A stretch of 19,734 nt of DNA from an uncultured Bacteroidales bacterium (GCA_937892095.1 CALAVC010000146.1:1-19734), one strand, 5' to 3'. Shown: positions 8,267 to 15,779, counted from the first letter of the stretch. Numbers and translations: made by a program. The notes: a model not told the origin generated them from the letters alone.

Positions 8267-8418
8267 AACCAACACGCTTTCTCAATCACATAAAGTTGTA
8301 GATGGTGAATTTTTGCAAGTTCCATAACAAAGTGTGTTTGTCGTTATATTTATACCCTCTGTTCCGAGTCTCAAAAAATTACGTTAACTTTCGTAACATA
8401 ATTAAATGTTTTTTACCG

Positions 8419-10824
8419 ATGTTTTACCGCTCGCTAATCTCCATACCGATTTTTCTATTTTGTATCTCAGTTTTTGCGCAGGTCCGCACCGAACAAACAC
8501 TCTCCGATAACTGGCTTTTTTCGCAAGATGGTCAAAATTGGCAAGTGGTCTCCGTCCCTCACGATTGGGCTATTAGTGGTCCTTTCGACAAAAAGTGGGA
8601 CTTGCAAACTGTTGCCATCGAACAAAATGGCGAAAAAGTGGCAACTGAAAAATCTGGTCGTTCTGGTGGACTTCCTTGGATTGGCAGTGGTGAATATAAG
8701 CGTACATTTCGTGTCCCATCTGGTGTCAAACACGCTGCGCTATACTTCGATGGTGCCATGAGTGAGCCAATCGTCTATGTCAACGGGCACGAAGCTGGCC
8801 GCTGGGCATACGGCTACAATGCTTTTGAAGTCGACATAACTAACTTTGTGAAAAAAGACGGTTCAGACAACGAACTTCTTGTCAAGTTGCAAAATCGTGA
8901 AGAAAGTAGTCGATGGTATCCCGGAGCTGGTCTCTACCGACCTGTCAAGCTTATTGTTAGTGGTCAAACCTACATCGACACGTGGTCTACCTATTTCCGC
9001 ACAAATAAGCTAACCAACTCTGCTGCTTCCGTATGTCTTAGCTCGCATGTTGTTGGCAAGTCTCCCGTTCAGTCGCTCACGGCAGACGTCAAGTTGCTCG
9101 ACCCCGATGGCAATGTGGTCTATACCGCCACTCCCGAAATAAGCAAGGGTGGCGACCTTTGGCTTACTTTCGATGTCGCCAATCCAAAACTTTGGACTCC
9201 CGAAACGCCCAATCTCTACAGTGTCGACATCACCCTTCGCAATGGCTCAAATGTTGTCGATCGTCAGCTTCTTCGGACTGGCATTCGTACTGTTGCTGTC
9301 AGTGCGCAAGGTGGTTTCCAACTCAATGGCGTTTCTCGTAAAATTCAAGGAGTCTGTTTGCACCACGACCTCGGTCCTCTTGGTGCTGCTGTCAATCGTG
9401 CAGCTCTCATCCGACAAATAAAGACCATGAAAGACATGGGAGCCGATGCCATCCGTACTGCCCACAATATGCCATCACAAATGCAAATGGACATCTGCGA
9501 TTCGCTCGGCATGATGGTTATGGCAGAATCTTTCGATATGTGGGTCTATCCTAAGTGTAAAAATGGCTATGCCAAATTCTTCAAAGAATGGGCAGAAAAA
9601 GACATTGCTAACCTCGTCCGCGGTCACCGCAATCATCCTAGTATCATCATGTGGAGCATTGGCAACGAAATTCCCGACCAATGGAGTGGGGTGGGGCTTC
9701 AGTGGAGCGTCAAGCTTCAAGACCTCTGCCACCGACTCGATGCTTCCCGTCCTGTAACGCAAGGGCTCGACCGCATAGATGGTGCCATAAAGTCTGGCGT
9801 TGCCACCACTATGGATGTTCCAGGCTACAACTATCGTGTAGGCAAATATGCACCCACAATTGACAAATTACCACAAGGATTCTTGCTCGGTAGCGAGACG
9901 GCTTCTACCGTCAGTAGTCGTGGTGTCTATAAATTCCCAGTCGACATACATAGTCAAAAGGTCTATGACGACGCTCAGTGTTCGTCTTACGACACTGAAT
10001 ATTGCTCGTGGAGCAACCTCCCCGAAGACGATTTTGAGGCACAAGATGACCTCACTTATACCATCGGACAATTTGTCTGGACTGGCTACGACTATCTCGG
10101 AGAACCCACTCCCTATGATGAGGTTTGGCCCAGTCGTAGTAGCTATTTTGGCATTTGCGACCTTGCTGGTCTCCCCAAAGATCGCTACTACCTATATCGT
10201 AGCGTTTGGAACAAGCAGCGCCACACCATTCATCTCCTTCCTCATTGGACATTCCCAGGTCGCGAAGGGCAGGTAACACCCGTCTATTGCTACACCGATT
10301 ACCCCACAGCCGAACTCTTTGTCAACGGAAAGAGCATGGGCAAGATCAGTAAAAACAAACAAAGTAAGTTCGATCGTTATCGTCTCCGTTGGAACAATGT
10401 AGTCTATGAACCTGGTGAACTCAAAGTCGTAGTCTTTGATGATGGTGGCAACGTCGTGGGGCAACAGATTGTTCGTACGGCCGATGAGCCAACTCGTTTA
10501 TCTCTCGTCCCCGACCGTCGAACCATTTCGGCCGATGGCTCCGATCTTGCTTTTATAACTGTTAGCCTTCTCGATGCCGATGGCGTCGAAGTTCCCACTG
10601 CAAGTAGCCCCATCGAATTTGAAGTTTCTGGTGCAGGCTCTTTTCAAGCCCTATGTAATGGCGATGCAACTTCGCTCGAAAGTTTTACGCAACCCACAAT
10701 GCATCTCTTCAATGGCAAACTTGTGCTAATCGTACGAGCTTCCAAGGCAAAAGGAGACATCGTAATAAGTGCAACGGATAAAGAGCATAACCTATCTTCA
10801 ACGCTAACCATTAACGTCAAATAA
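8419..10824 (+). CDS. Secreted GH2 beta-galactosidase-like glycoside hydrolase
   Basis: The 801-residue product is a glycoside hydrolase family 2 enzyme, most like Bacteroidota beta-galactosidases. A signal peptide (about residues 1-20, cleaved before Gln21) sends it out of the cytoplasm. The order is a sugar-binding jelly roll (about 25-185, with VSVPHDWAISGPF and REESSRWYPGAGLYR), an Ig-like domain, and the TIM barrel (about 300-590). The barrel includes GVCLHHDLG, DAIRTAHNMP, WSIGNE with acid/base Glu417, and the nucleophile Glu493 in LGSETAST. After it come a DUF4982 beta-domain (about 600-690, LPHWTFPGREG, AELFVNGKS) and a C-terminal GH2 Ig-like domain. The ATG at 8419 gives the signal peptide; a frame open from 8302 would hide it. 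Substrate is inferred as a beta-galactoside; beta-glucuronidase or another GH2 activity is possible. No susC/susD, transporter or other hydrolase is nearby. Its upstream 222-base gap holds the preceding terminator and no convincing promoter. Confidence 0.9.
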   Translation: MFYRSLISIPIFLFCISVFAQVRTEQTLSDNWLFSQDGQNWQVVSVPHDWAISGPFDKKWDLQTVAIEQNGEKVATEKSGRSGGLPWIGSGEYKRTFRVPSGVKHAALYFDGAMSEPIVYVNGHEAGRWAYGYNAFEVDITNFVKKDGSDNELLVKLQNREESSRWYPGAGLYRPVKLIVSGQTYIDTWSTYFRTNKLTNSAASVCLSSHVVGKSPVQSLTADVKLLDPDGNVVYTATPEISKGGDLWLTFDVANPKLWTPETPNLYSVDITLRNGSNVVDRQLLRTGIRTVAVSAQGGFQLNGVSRKIQGVCLHHDLGPLGAAVNRAALIRQIKTMKDMGADAIRTAHNMPSQMQMDICDSLGMMVMAESFDMWVYPKCKNGYAKFFKEWAEKDIANLVRGHRNHPSIIMWSIGNEIPDQWSGVGLQWSVKLQDLCHRLDASRPVTQGLDRIDGAIKSGVATTMDVPGYNYRVGKYAPTIDKLPQGFLLGSETASTVSSRGVYKFPVDIHSQKVYDDAQCSSYDTEYCSWSNLPEDDFEAQDDLTYTIGQFVWTGYDYLGEPTPYDEVWPSRSSYFGICDLAGLPKDRYYLYRSVWNKQRHTIHLLPHWTFPGREGQVTPVYCYTDYPTAELFVNGKSMGKISKNKQSKFDRYRLRWNNVVYEPGELKVVVFDDGGNVVGQQIVRTADEPTRLSLVPDRRTISADGSDLAFITVSLLDADGVEVPTASSPIEFEVSGAGSFQALCNGDATSLESFTQPTMHLFNGKLVLIVRASKAKGDIVISATDKEHNLSSTLTINVK

Positions 10825-10848
10825 CAACTCTCATATCTATATCTACAC

Positions 10849-10881
10849 AAGGAGACGCAAGCCATTGCGTCTCCTTTTTTT
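10849..10881 (+). terminator. Rho-independent terminator after the GH2 gene
   Basis: A perfect 12-base-pair stem (AAGGAGACGCAA at 10849-10860, complement at 10865-10876) closes a 4-base loop (GCCA) and is followed by a run of seven T (10875-10881). It lies 24 bases after the beta-galactosidase stop, so that gene is a single-gene transcription unit on its downstream side. Confidence 0.93.
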
Positions 10882-10952
10882 ATTTATTATTTACTTTATT
10901 GGGATGATTCTGTCTTTAAAATCTTTATTTAATTTATTTTTCTTTGTTATGT

Positions 10953-10985
10953 ATTGCTTTTTTTTTATTTATAATATTACTTTTG
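10953..10985 (+). promoter_or_regulatory. Candidate promoter for the HTH regulator gene
   Basis: TACTTTTG at 10978-10985 fits the -7 consensus TAnnTTTG perfectly. An imperfect -33 element, ATTG, lies at 10953-10956 with 21 bases between them. Transcription would start near 10992, giving a leader of about 40 bases to the ATG at 11031. The region from 10882 to 11030 is extremely AT-rich, with long T runs, so a chance match is possible. It holds no ORF of interest. Confidence 0.5.
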
Positions 10986-11030
10986 TTTTCAAATACTATC
11001 ATATTTTTCTAAATTTAATACATAAATAGC

Positions 11031-11477
11031 ATGGCGAATTATGAAAATTCTAACAGCGAGGAAATGAAAGCACGCATACAAACGCTTGTTCAGATTAAAG
11101 CGCTTGGTAGCGTCAATAAGTTTTCCGCAATGTCTAATGTTAGTCGGCAGTCGCTCTATGACTACTTCAATGGCAAAATAAACTACCTCAGTATACCTGC
11201 CATCATTACGCTCCTCAATTCCTATCCCGAATTGTCTGCCGAGTGGCTCTTGCGTGGTGTCGGCGATATGAATAAAAACAATGTGCCGGTAACTCCCGTA
11301 GAAGAGAATGTTGAAAAGGATTCGCCCGAACTCTCTTCTTCTAACGAGTTGTTAAAGCGTGTCGCCGATAGAGACGAGATTATCAAAGATTTGCGTACAC
11401 AACTTGCCATCAAAGACAAGCAGCTTGAGGCGAAAGACAAGCAACTCGAAGCACTTATATCGGTACTCGGAAAATAA
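11031..11477 (+). CDS. CI-like helix-turn-helix regulator with C-terminal coiled coil
   Basis: This 148-residue protein has an N-terminal HTH of the phage CI-repressor-like type (about residues 10-75). NKFSAMSNVSRQSLYDYFNGK forms the helix-turn-helix, and ILLNSYP-like ITLLNSYPELSAEWLLRGVGDM is the conserved end of such domains in Bacteroidota. A charged linker follows. The last third is a predicted coiled coil (about 105-148) with a duplicated heptad KDKQLEA, probably for oligomerisation. No peptidase (LexA/CI S24) domain is present. It is separated from the GH2 gene by a strong terminator and lies only 11 bases before the protease reading frame, so it may regulate or be co-transcribed with the protease. 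The target is unknown. Confidence 0.8.
   Translation: MANYENSNSEEMKARIQTLVQIKALGSVNKFSAMSNVSRQSLYDYFNGKINYLSIPAIITLLNSYPELSAEWLLRGVGDMNKNNVPVTPVEENVEKDSPELSSSNELLKRVADRDEIIKDLRTQLAIKDKQLEAKDKQLEALISVLGK
11412..11453 (+). repeat. Two 21-base tandem units encoding a repeated heptad
   Basis: The units at 11412-11432 and 11433-11453 are near-identical copies, differing at a few third-position-type bases, and each encodes KDKQLEA preceded by the shared phase. They form consecutive heptads of the coiled coil at the end of the HTH regulator, a typical site of repeat-number variation. Confidence 0.75.
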
Positions 11478-11488
11478 AATATAAAATT

Positions 11489-13588
11489 TTGACTTTAAAA
11501 TATTTAGTCGAAACTAAAAGCGAATTTGTCTCGAAGATAATTCCCATATTCGTATTTCTTTTGGGTGGTTATTGTCGTGCGCAGGTTGTTGTGCCCGATG
11601 TCTCTGTGCCACTTGTGACTCTATCTCCCGTTACGCCAGAATTTTACGAAGATGAATTGTCGACTTCGTACTTTGCGTATCCCGATGAGGTTTTAATATC
11701 CTTTCTCGACTCCACTGCTTTCCGCGAAGATTATTCCGATGGCACGACTTTCTGGTCGGTGGCTTTTCATGCTGACGGAGCTCTCAGTATGAATATTCTG
11801 TTCTCCGACGTCAACATTCATCCTTCTGCCGAACTTAGTGTCTACTCGCCTGCTTCGCACACGTCCTACGTCGTCGACGTACAAGACAATGGTTGGGCAA
11901 ACTCCGAAATTGTAGCAGGAGAAGATATCGTTGTTCGCTATGTCGGACCAACCAATCCTGCGCCACATTTTTGCATACGCTCGGTTTGTAAAGGTTTTCG
12001 ACATGTCGAATCGGTCAGTCAAGATTTCTTCAATAAGGCCACTCCTGGTGCCTATGGCTCTTCGGCTTCGTGCAATGTCCCAGCCTCGTGTAGCACACTC
12101 GTCCCCGACCTTGCTCGTGCCGCGTGCCGACTCATAATCAATGGCACTTGGCTCGGCTCCGCAATGCTCATCAACAACACTCGTGCCGACTATGACCCAC
12201 TTATTCTCACGTCTGCACATGTGCTCGACCGTTTACCTCTGAAAACCTGTAAAGCTTTGTTTGGGTTCTCCGAACCTCTTTGCCGGCAGACCTACGTAAA
12301 CAAAGGCATTCAGACCATAAGTGGTGCCACTATTGTTGCTTTCGACGAAACGTCCGATATGGCTGTTTTGCGTCTTTCCGAAGCTCCGTCCAATCTTTGC
12401 ATGCCATACTGGGCAGGTTGGTCTCGCTCCAGTGCCCCGCAAGGTCCGTTCGTATGCTTTCACCATGCCTATGGCGATGCGCTCAAAGTGTCCACTGCAT
12501 CATCTGTTACAATGGGCGAAAGCTACACCGCTGGGCGCACAGCTAATAGCAACAAAGCGTTTCGCTCTTCGTTCCATTGGCTCGTCTCGCGGTGGGACAA
12601 TGGCACCACACAATCTGGCTCGTCGGGCTCTGCTCTCCTCGATGCCAGCGGACGTGTAATCGGTGCACTGACAGGTGGGCTTGCCACGTGTGCCAATCCT
12701 GTCGACGACTATTTTTGGCAACTCGGTAAGGCTTGGACTCTGCCCATCGATAGTGTCGTCAGTGGGACTGCACCACTTTCCGAAGTTCTCGACCCCATCG
12801 GCTCCAACGTCATGTTTATTGATGGCTTAGAATATACGTCTCCTCAGTGTACTATTCAGCACATCAATAATTTTGTGCCCACAACAGATTCTGTTTATAG
12901 CACCACAACTGCCACCCTCAATACCTCTTCTCTGGTCATCACACAGCCCATTCTCGCCACCTCCGATTGTTACCTCAATTCGCTTGTGATTTATTCTCAT
13001 AGTGTTTTTTGCGAGAAGACGGGTGACGATGGACCACAATTCTCAGTCTGTGTCTCCAACACATATCCTACTTCCGACTCTGTCTTTTATGCCGATATGC
13101 TCCGCGTCTTCAATGCCGACAATGTTGTCGAACTCGAAGCTCAAACATCTACAAAACTTTCCAAAGGTCTTAACTATATCTCGCTCTCTGTCAGCAACTT
13201 ATCTACTAACGACTACCTCCGTTTGCCGACAATTCCAACAACTACGACCGATGAAGAATGTCACCTTACAACAGGCGGAAGTACAGTAGCTCTTGCTAAT
13301 CAAAAAATAATGCTGACACTCAACGTGTGTAGTTTGCCCGACTCTGCAACAATAAAAGTTTGTTCACGTAACATTACCATGAAGGTCTATGACAATTGCG
13401 TTCATGTCTCTGCAGATCGCATAGCGCAAGTCTCATTCTTCGACCGTAGTGGACGCCTTTTCGGGCAATACGACTACGATGGACTCGATGAGGTGGCGGT
13501 CCCAACCATCGCTTGGGCGCGTGGTCTCTATATCGCACGTGTTCGATACTCACAAGGTGTCGAATCATTTAAAATACTCGTTAGATAG
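11489..13588 (+). CDS. Trypsin/Lys-C-like serine protease with T9SS type A sorting domain
   Basis: This 699-residue protein is predicted to be a secreted S1-family protease. A signal-like segment ends at about residue 31 (YCRAQ) and a pro-region follows (about 32-195). The protease domain (about 196-430) has a triad readable as His244 in LTSAH, Asp290 in SDMAVLRL and Ser379 in GSSGSA. The GSSGS form resembles bacterial lysyl endopeptidases, and several Cys pairs fit disulphides. A beta-rich middle (about 445-615) is unassigned. The last 75 residues (VSFFDRSGRLF, RGLYIARVRYSQGVESFKILV) are a T9SS type A sorting domain, so the protein should cross the outer membrane by T9SS. No ATG exists near the start; TTG at 11489 gives the best signal peptide, and an ATT or another non-ATG codon cannot be excluded. 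Specificity for Lys or Arg is not readable. Confidence 0.85.
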   Translation: MTLKYLVETKSEFVSKIIPIFVFLLGGYCRAQVVVPDVSVPLVTLSPVTPEFYEDELSTSYFAYPDEVLISFLDSTAFREDYSDGTTFWSVAFHADGALSMNILFSDVNIHPSAELSVYSPASHTSYVVDVQDNGWANSEIVAGEDIVVRYVGPTNPAPHFCIRSVCKGFRHVESVSQDFFNKATPGAYGSSASCNVPASCSTLVPDLARAACRLIINGTWLGSAMLINNTRADYDPLILTSAHVLDRLPLKTCKALFGFSEPLCRQTYVNKGIQTISGATIVAFDETSDMAVLRLSEAPSNLCMPYWAGWSRSSAPQGPFVCFHHAYGDALKVSTASSVTMGESYTAGRTANSNKAFRSSFHWLVSRWDNGTTQSGSSGSALLDASGRVIGALTGGLATCANPVDDYFWQLGKAWTLPIDSVVSGTAPLSEVLDPIGSNVMFIDGLEYTSPQCTIQHINNFVPTTDSVYSTTTATLNTSSLVITQPILATSDCYLNSLVIYSHSVFCEKTGDDGPQFSVCVSNTYPTSDSVFYADMLRVFNADNVVELEAQTSTKLSKGLNYISLSVSNLSTNDYLRLPTIPTTTTDEECHLTTGGSTVALANQKIMLTLNVCSLPDSATIKVCSRNITMKVYDNCVHVSADRIAQVSFFDRSGRLFGQYDYDGLDEVAVPTIAWARGLYIARVRYSQGVESFKILVR

Positions 13589-13719
13589 TTGTAGTATTTA
13601 ACATCTTTGTTTAATTTTATGGCATAGAATTTGAATCAATTAGAATATATTAACATAAAATAGCCTATGAAGCATCGGTACTCATTTTTTTGATATACGA
13701 ACATATAATCATTATAAAA

Positions 13720-14289
13720 ATGAGTGCAAATCTTTGCTCTTTGTCCGACGAGCAACTCGTTTTGGCATATAGGTTGGGAGACGAAAAGTCTTTCGAAATC
13801 CTCGTCAACCGTCACTATAACAGTCTTCGACATCTCGTAACATGGCGCACTGGCAATAGCTATATAGCCGAAGAGTCTGTTCAAAATGCTTTCGAAAGGG
13901 TCTTGAACATGCTTAAAAAGCATAAATATGCCGAACAAGGTAAGTTCTTCCCTTGGCTAAAAAATATAGCTTGCAATCAAGCCATAGATCTTGTCCGACG
14001 TCAGAAAACACGTAACAAACACATAGTCTTCTTCGAGGCTAATCCCAATCTAACCGAAGACAATTCACGCTTCTCTCTCTCCGACAAGATTGAGTTTGAG
14101 TCGCAAATTGAAGATGTCCTTCGTTTGGTCAACAATCTTCCTATCAAACAAAAAGAAGCAATTCAAATGCGTCTTGAAGGCAAATCATATCAAGACATTG
14201 CCGTCGAGAAAGGCATTCCTCTCAACACAGCCCTCGCTCGTGGGCACAACGCCGTCAATAGCCTAAAAAAAATATACAACGCACAATGA
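13720..14289 (+). CDS. ECF-type RNA polymerase sigma factor
   Basis: The product is a 189-residue sigma-70 family protein of the extracytoplasmic function type. Region 2 spans about residues 20-95 (FEILVNRHYNSLRHLV, AEESVQNAFERVL, FPWLKNIACNQAIDLVRRQK), binding core polymerase and the -10 region. Region 4 spans about 130-185 (LPIKQKEAIQMRLEGKSYQDIA then GIPLNTALARGHNAVNSLKK), the -35-reading HTH. Start at ATG 13720 gives the normal N-terminus MSANLCSLSDEQLVLAY; a TTG ten codons upstream is less likely. The stop overlaps the next gene by four bases. No FecR-type anti-sigma gene follows, as would be typical for polysaccharide-utilisation sigma factors. The 131-base gap before it contains no convincing housekeeping promoter, so autoregulation is possible. 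Confidence 0.92.
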   Translation: MSANLCSLSDEQLVLAYRLGDEKSFEILVNRHYNSLRHLVTWRTGNSYIAEESVQNAFERVLNMLKKHKYAEQGKFFPWLKNIACNQAIDLVRRQKTRNKHIVFFEANPNLTEDNSRFSLSDKIEFESQIEDVLRLVNNLPIKQKEAIQMRLEGKSYQDIAVEKGIPLNTALARGHNAVNSLKKIYNAQ

Positions 14290-14738
14290 TTATCGACTGG
14301 AGCTACATAGACGATGCGTCCAATGGCAATCCTGTCCTTCGACTCGAATTGCTACGCTTATTGCGTGTTCAGGTCGTCTCTGCTCCCGACGAACTCTCCC
14401 GACTCGTTTCCTCGTCAGACTACGAAGCCCTTTCAGCCCTCGCTCACAAATACAAGTCAACAGCGCGCACCATTGCCAATACACCACTAATCGAAGCCCT
14501 TTTGCAAATAGAAAACAATTGCAAAAAAATAATCTCGCTCCGTCAAATCGCACAAAACACCGCTTTCGCTAAGTCGTTTATTATAAGTCCTTTAACCGAA
14601 AACGAAACCACTGACAACGAAAAACAATGCCTCTCCAATATACAAGATCAGATAAAAATTTGTAAATTGCAGTGCAAATCTGTGGCGCAACAAGTCGATG
14701 CCGAAATAGATCGCATTTCGCCCGACGTCGAACCATAG
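14286..14738 (+). CDS. Hpt-like histidine phosphotransfer protein
   Basis: This 150-residue alpha-helical protein reads as a histidine phosphotransfer (Hpt) domain. The core AHKYKSTARTIANTPLIEAL, followed by LQIE (about residues 53-76), matches the Hpt pattern AHxLKGxAxxxG...LxxxLE, with His54 as the phosphoacceptor and Lys57 in the usual place. An acidic LDD/EL-rich helix comes before it, as in other Hpt folds. The C-terminal third (about 95-150) is a Gln/Lys-rich helix of unknown role. ATGA overlap with the sigma factor stop indicates translational coupling. Hpt proteins accept phosphate from a receiver domain in a phosphorelay, but no histidine kinase or receiver is encoded here, so partners must be elsewhere. 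An anti-sigma or sigma-binding role is an inference. A fortuitous helical match is the alternative. Confidence 0.68.
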   Translation: MIIDWSYIDDASNGNPVLRLELLRLLRVQVVSAPDELSRLVSSSDYEALSALAHKYKSTARTIANTPLIEALLQIENNCKKIISLRQIAQNTAFAKSFIISPLTENETTDNEKQCLSNIQDQIKICKLQCKSVAQQVDAEIDRISPDVEP

Positions 14739-14774
14739 CAAACTAACGTAGCACACTCATAATGGCATACTACA

Positions 14775-15080
14775 ATGATTGACATTAAAAAGAATCTTGC
14801 AGGTATAGTAATAACTCCGGTCGAAATCGACCGCCTAACCGTTACCAATGCTGGTGTCCTCAAAAAGGCCCTCGCACAACAATTTTCCTCTGGCTCTTGC
14901 AACATCTATCTCGATTTGCAGAACATAAAATATATGGACTCCACTGGTGTCAGCGTACTTATCAGTGGTGTCAAGTCTTCGCGTGAGCAGAGCAGAAACT
15001 TCATCCTCAAAAACGTTCAACCAGACGTTATGAAGCTTCTCTCTCTTATGAAAATCGATAAGATTATTGACATAGAGTAA
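14775..15080 (+). CDS. Single-domain STAS protein (anti-sigma factor antagonist-like)
   Basis: The 101-residue product is a stand-alone STAS domain of the SpoIIAA/RsbV type. The conserved loop YMDSTGVSVLISG (residues 53-65) contains Ser56, the residue that partner kinases phosphorylate in this family, after the strand NIYLDLQNIK. Phosphorylation normally decides whether the protein binds an anti-sigma kinase. No RsbW-type kinase or PP2C phosphatase is encoded nearby. It begins 36 bases after the Hpt-like gene and probably shares its transcript, which then ends at the hairpin at 15119. The ATG at 14775 is the only usable start; an ATG 13 bases upstream reaches a stop after six codons. Confidence 0.9.
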   Translation: MIDIKKNLAGIVITPVEIDRLTVTNAGVLKKALAQQFSSGSCNIYLDLQNIKYMDSTGVSVLISGVKSSREQSRNFILKNVQPDVMKLLSLMKIDKIIDIE

Positions 15081-15118
15081 TATCGACGGCGTCAGCTCGT
15101 CCCATACCCATAATATCC

Positions 15119-15160
15119 AAGCTCCAAGACTGCCAATATCTTGGAGCTTTGTCTTTATAA
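15119..15160 (+). terminator. Hairpin terminator or attenuator between STAS and SDR-like genes
   Basis: A perfect 11-base-pair stem (AAGCTCCAAGA at 15119-15129, complement at 15139-15149) encloses a 9-base loop and is followed by a T-rich but interrupted tail (TTTGTCTTTA). It is close to a Rho-independent terminator. Its unusual feature is position: the next start codon is only 18 bases downstream, so it could also be a read-through attenuator or a translation-controlling hairpin. Confidence 0.78.
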
Positions 15161-15167
15161 AATATTT

Positions 15168-15779
15168 ATGGCCGACAACTATTTAGAACGCAAGTTTGAA
15201 GAACATCTACGAACGTCGTATCCGCCTGCCACGCGACGCTATGCTCATCGTCCCACAAAACATGTTGTCGTTCTTGCCGACGACAACTCAGCCGTTGCAT
15301 TTTCTGTCGCCAAGCAAATGCGTATTGCTGGTCACAACGTTACGCTCGTCGACAACAATCGTTCAAAAGAAGACTGCTCCAAAATCGGAGTCAATAATAC
15401 TCTTTTGCAACCCGATGTCATCGATTCTCTTAATATCGAGGCTGTCAATCGTGGACCCATCGACTTCATCATTGTCTGTATGGCAACCCTCCCATTCGAA
15501 CTTTTCAACGTCGCATATAGCTATATGCTCAACGTGTCTTCTTTAGGCAAAAAAATGGTATGTTGTGTGCAATCTGATAACCTCACTGCCAACGATGTAG
15601 ACAATCTCTTCTTGCAAATCAACACTGCTGCTCGAAGTGTTGCAAAAAACACCCTTCGACTCAATGCCGTTTCCTACTCTGCCGTTTCCGAATATACTCT
15701 TCTTGAAGTGGCTCAAATAATACGTTTCCTCTGCGAGGATAGCTCCTCAGCCATGCATGGTAACCATATAAGCCTATAA
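15168..15779 (+). CDS. Degenerate SDR-fold protein lacking catalytic motifs
   Basis: This 203-residue protein resembles a short-chain dehydrogenase/reductase that has lost its active site. It opens with MADNYLERKFEEHL, an opening I associate with a Bacteroidales SDR family, and ends with VAQIIRFLCEDSSSAMHGNHI, the common SDR C-terminal pattern (EVAxxixFL.sdassaitGqxi). In between are Rossmann-like segments (KHVVVLADDNSAVAFSVAKQ; IDFIIVCMATLPFE; RSVAKNTLRLNAVS). However, the TGxxxGxG cofactor loop is ADDNSAVAFS, NNAG is CMAT, and no YxxxK pair is found. The protein is about 40 residues shorter than a working SDR. The frame is intact and densely coding, so this looks like a pseudoenzyme under selection, not a decaying gene. 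It sits after the sigma/Hpt/STAS genes and may be part of that regulatory set. Confidence 0.72.
   Translation: MADNYLERKFEEHLRTSYPPATRRYAHRPTKHVVVLADDNSAVAFSVAKQMRIAGHNVTLVDNNRSKEDCSKIGVNNTLLQPDVIDSLNIEAVNRGPIDFIIVCMATLPFELFNVAYSYMLNVSSLGKKMVCCVQSDNLTANDVDNLFLQINTAARSVAKNTLRLNAVSYSAVSEYTLLEVAQIIRFLCEDSSSAMHGNHISL

Noticed and set aside
8379..8396. TTACG...CGTAA inverted repeat upstream of the GH2 gene as an operator
   Set aside because: Only five base pairs per arm in AT-rich DNA with no regulator nearby; chance is likely.
8302..8418. 39-residue N-terminal extension of the GH2 enzyme
   Set aside because: It would place polar sequence before a clear signal peptide; the ATG at 8419 explains the secreted protein.
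13606..13633. Housekeeping promoter before the sigma factor (TTTG at 13606, TAGAATTTG at 13625)
   Set aside because: Spacing is about 15 bases instead of about 20 and the -7 spacer is three bases, so the match is poor.
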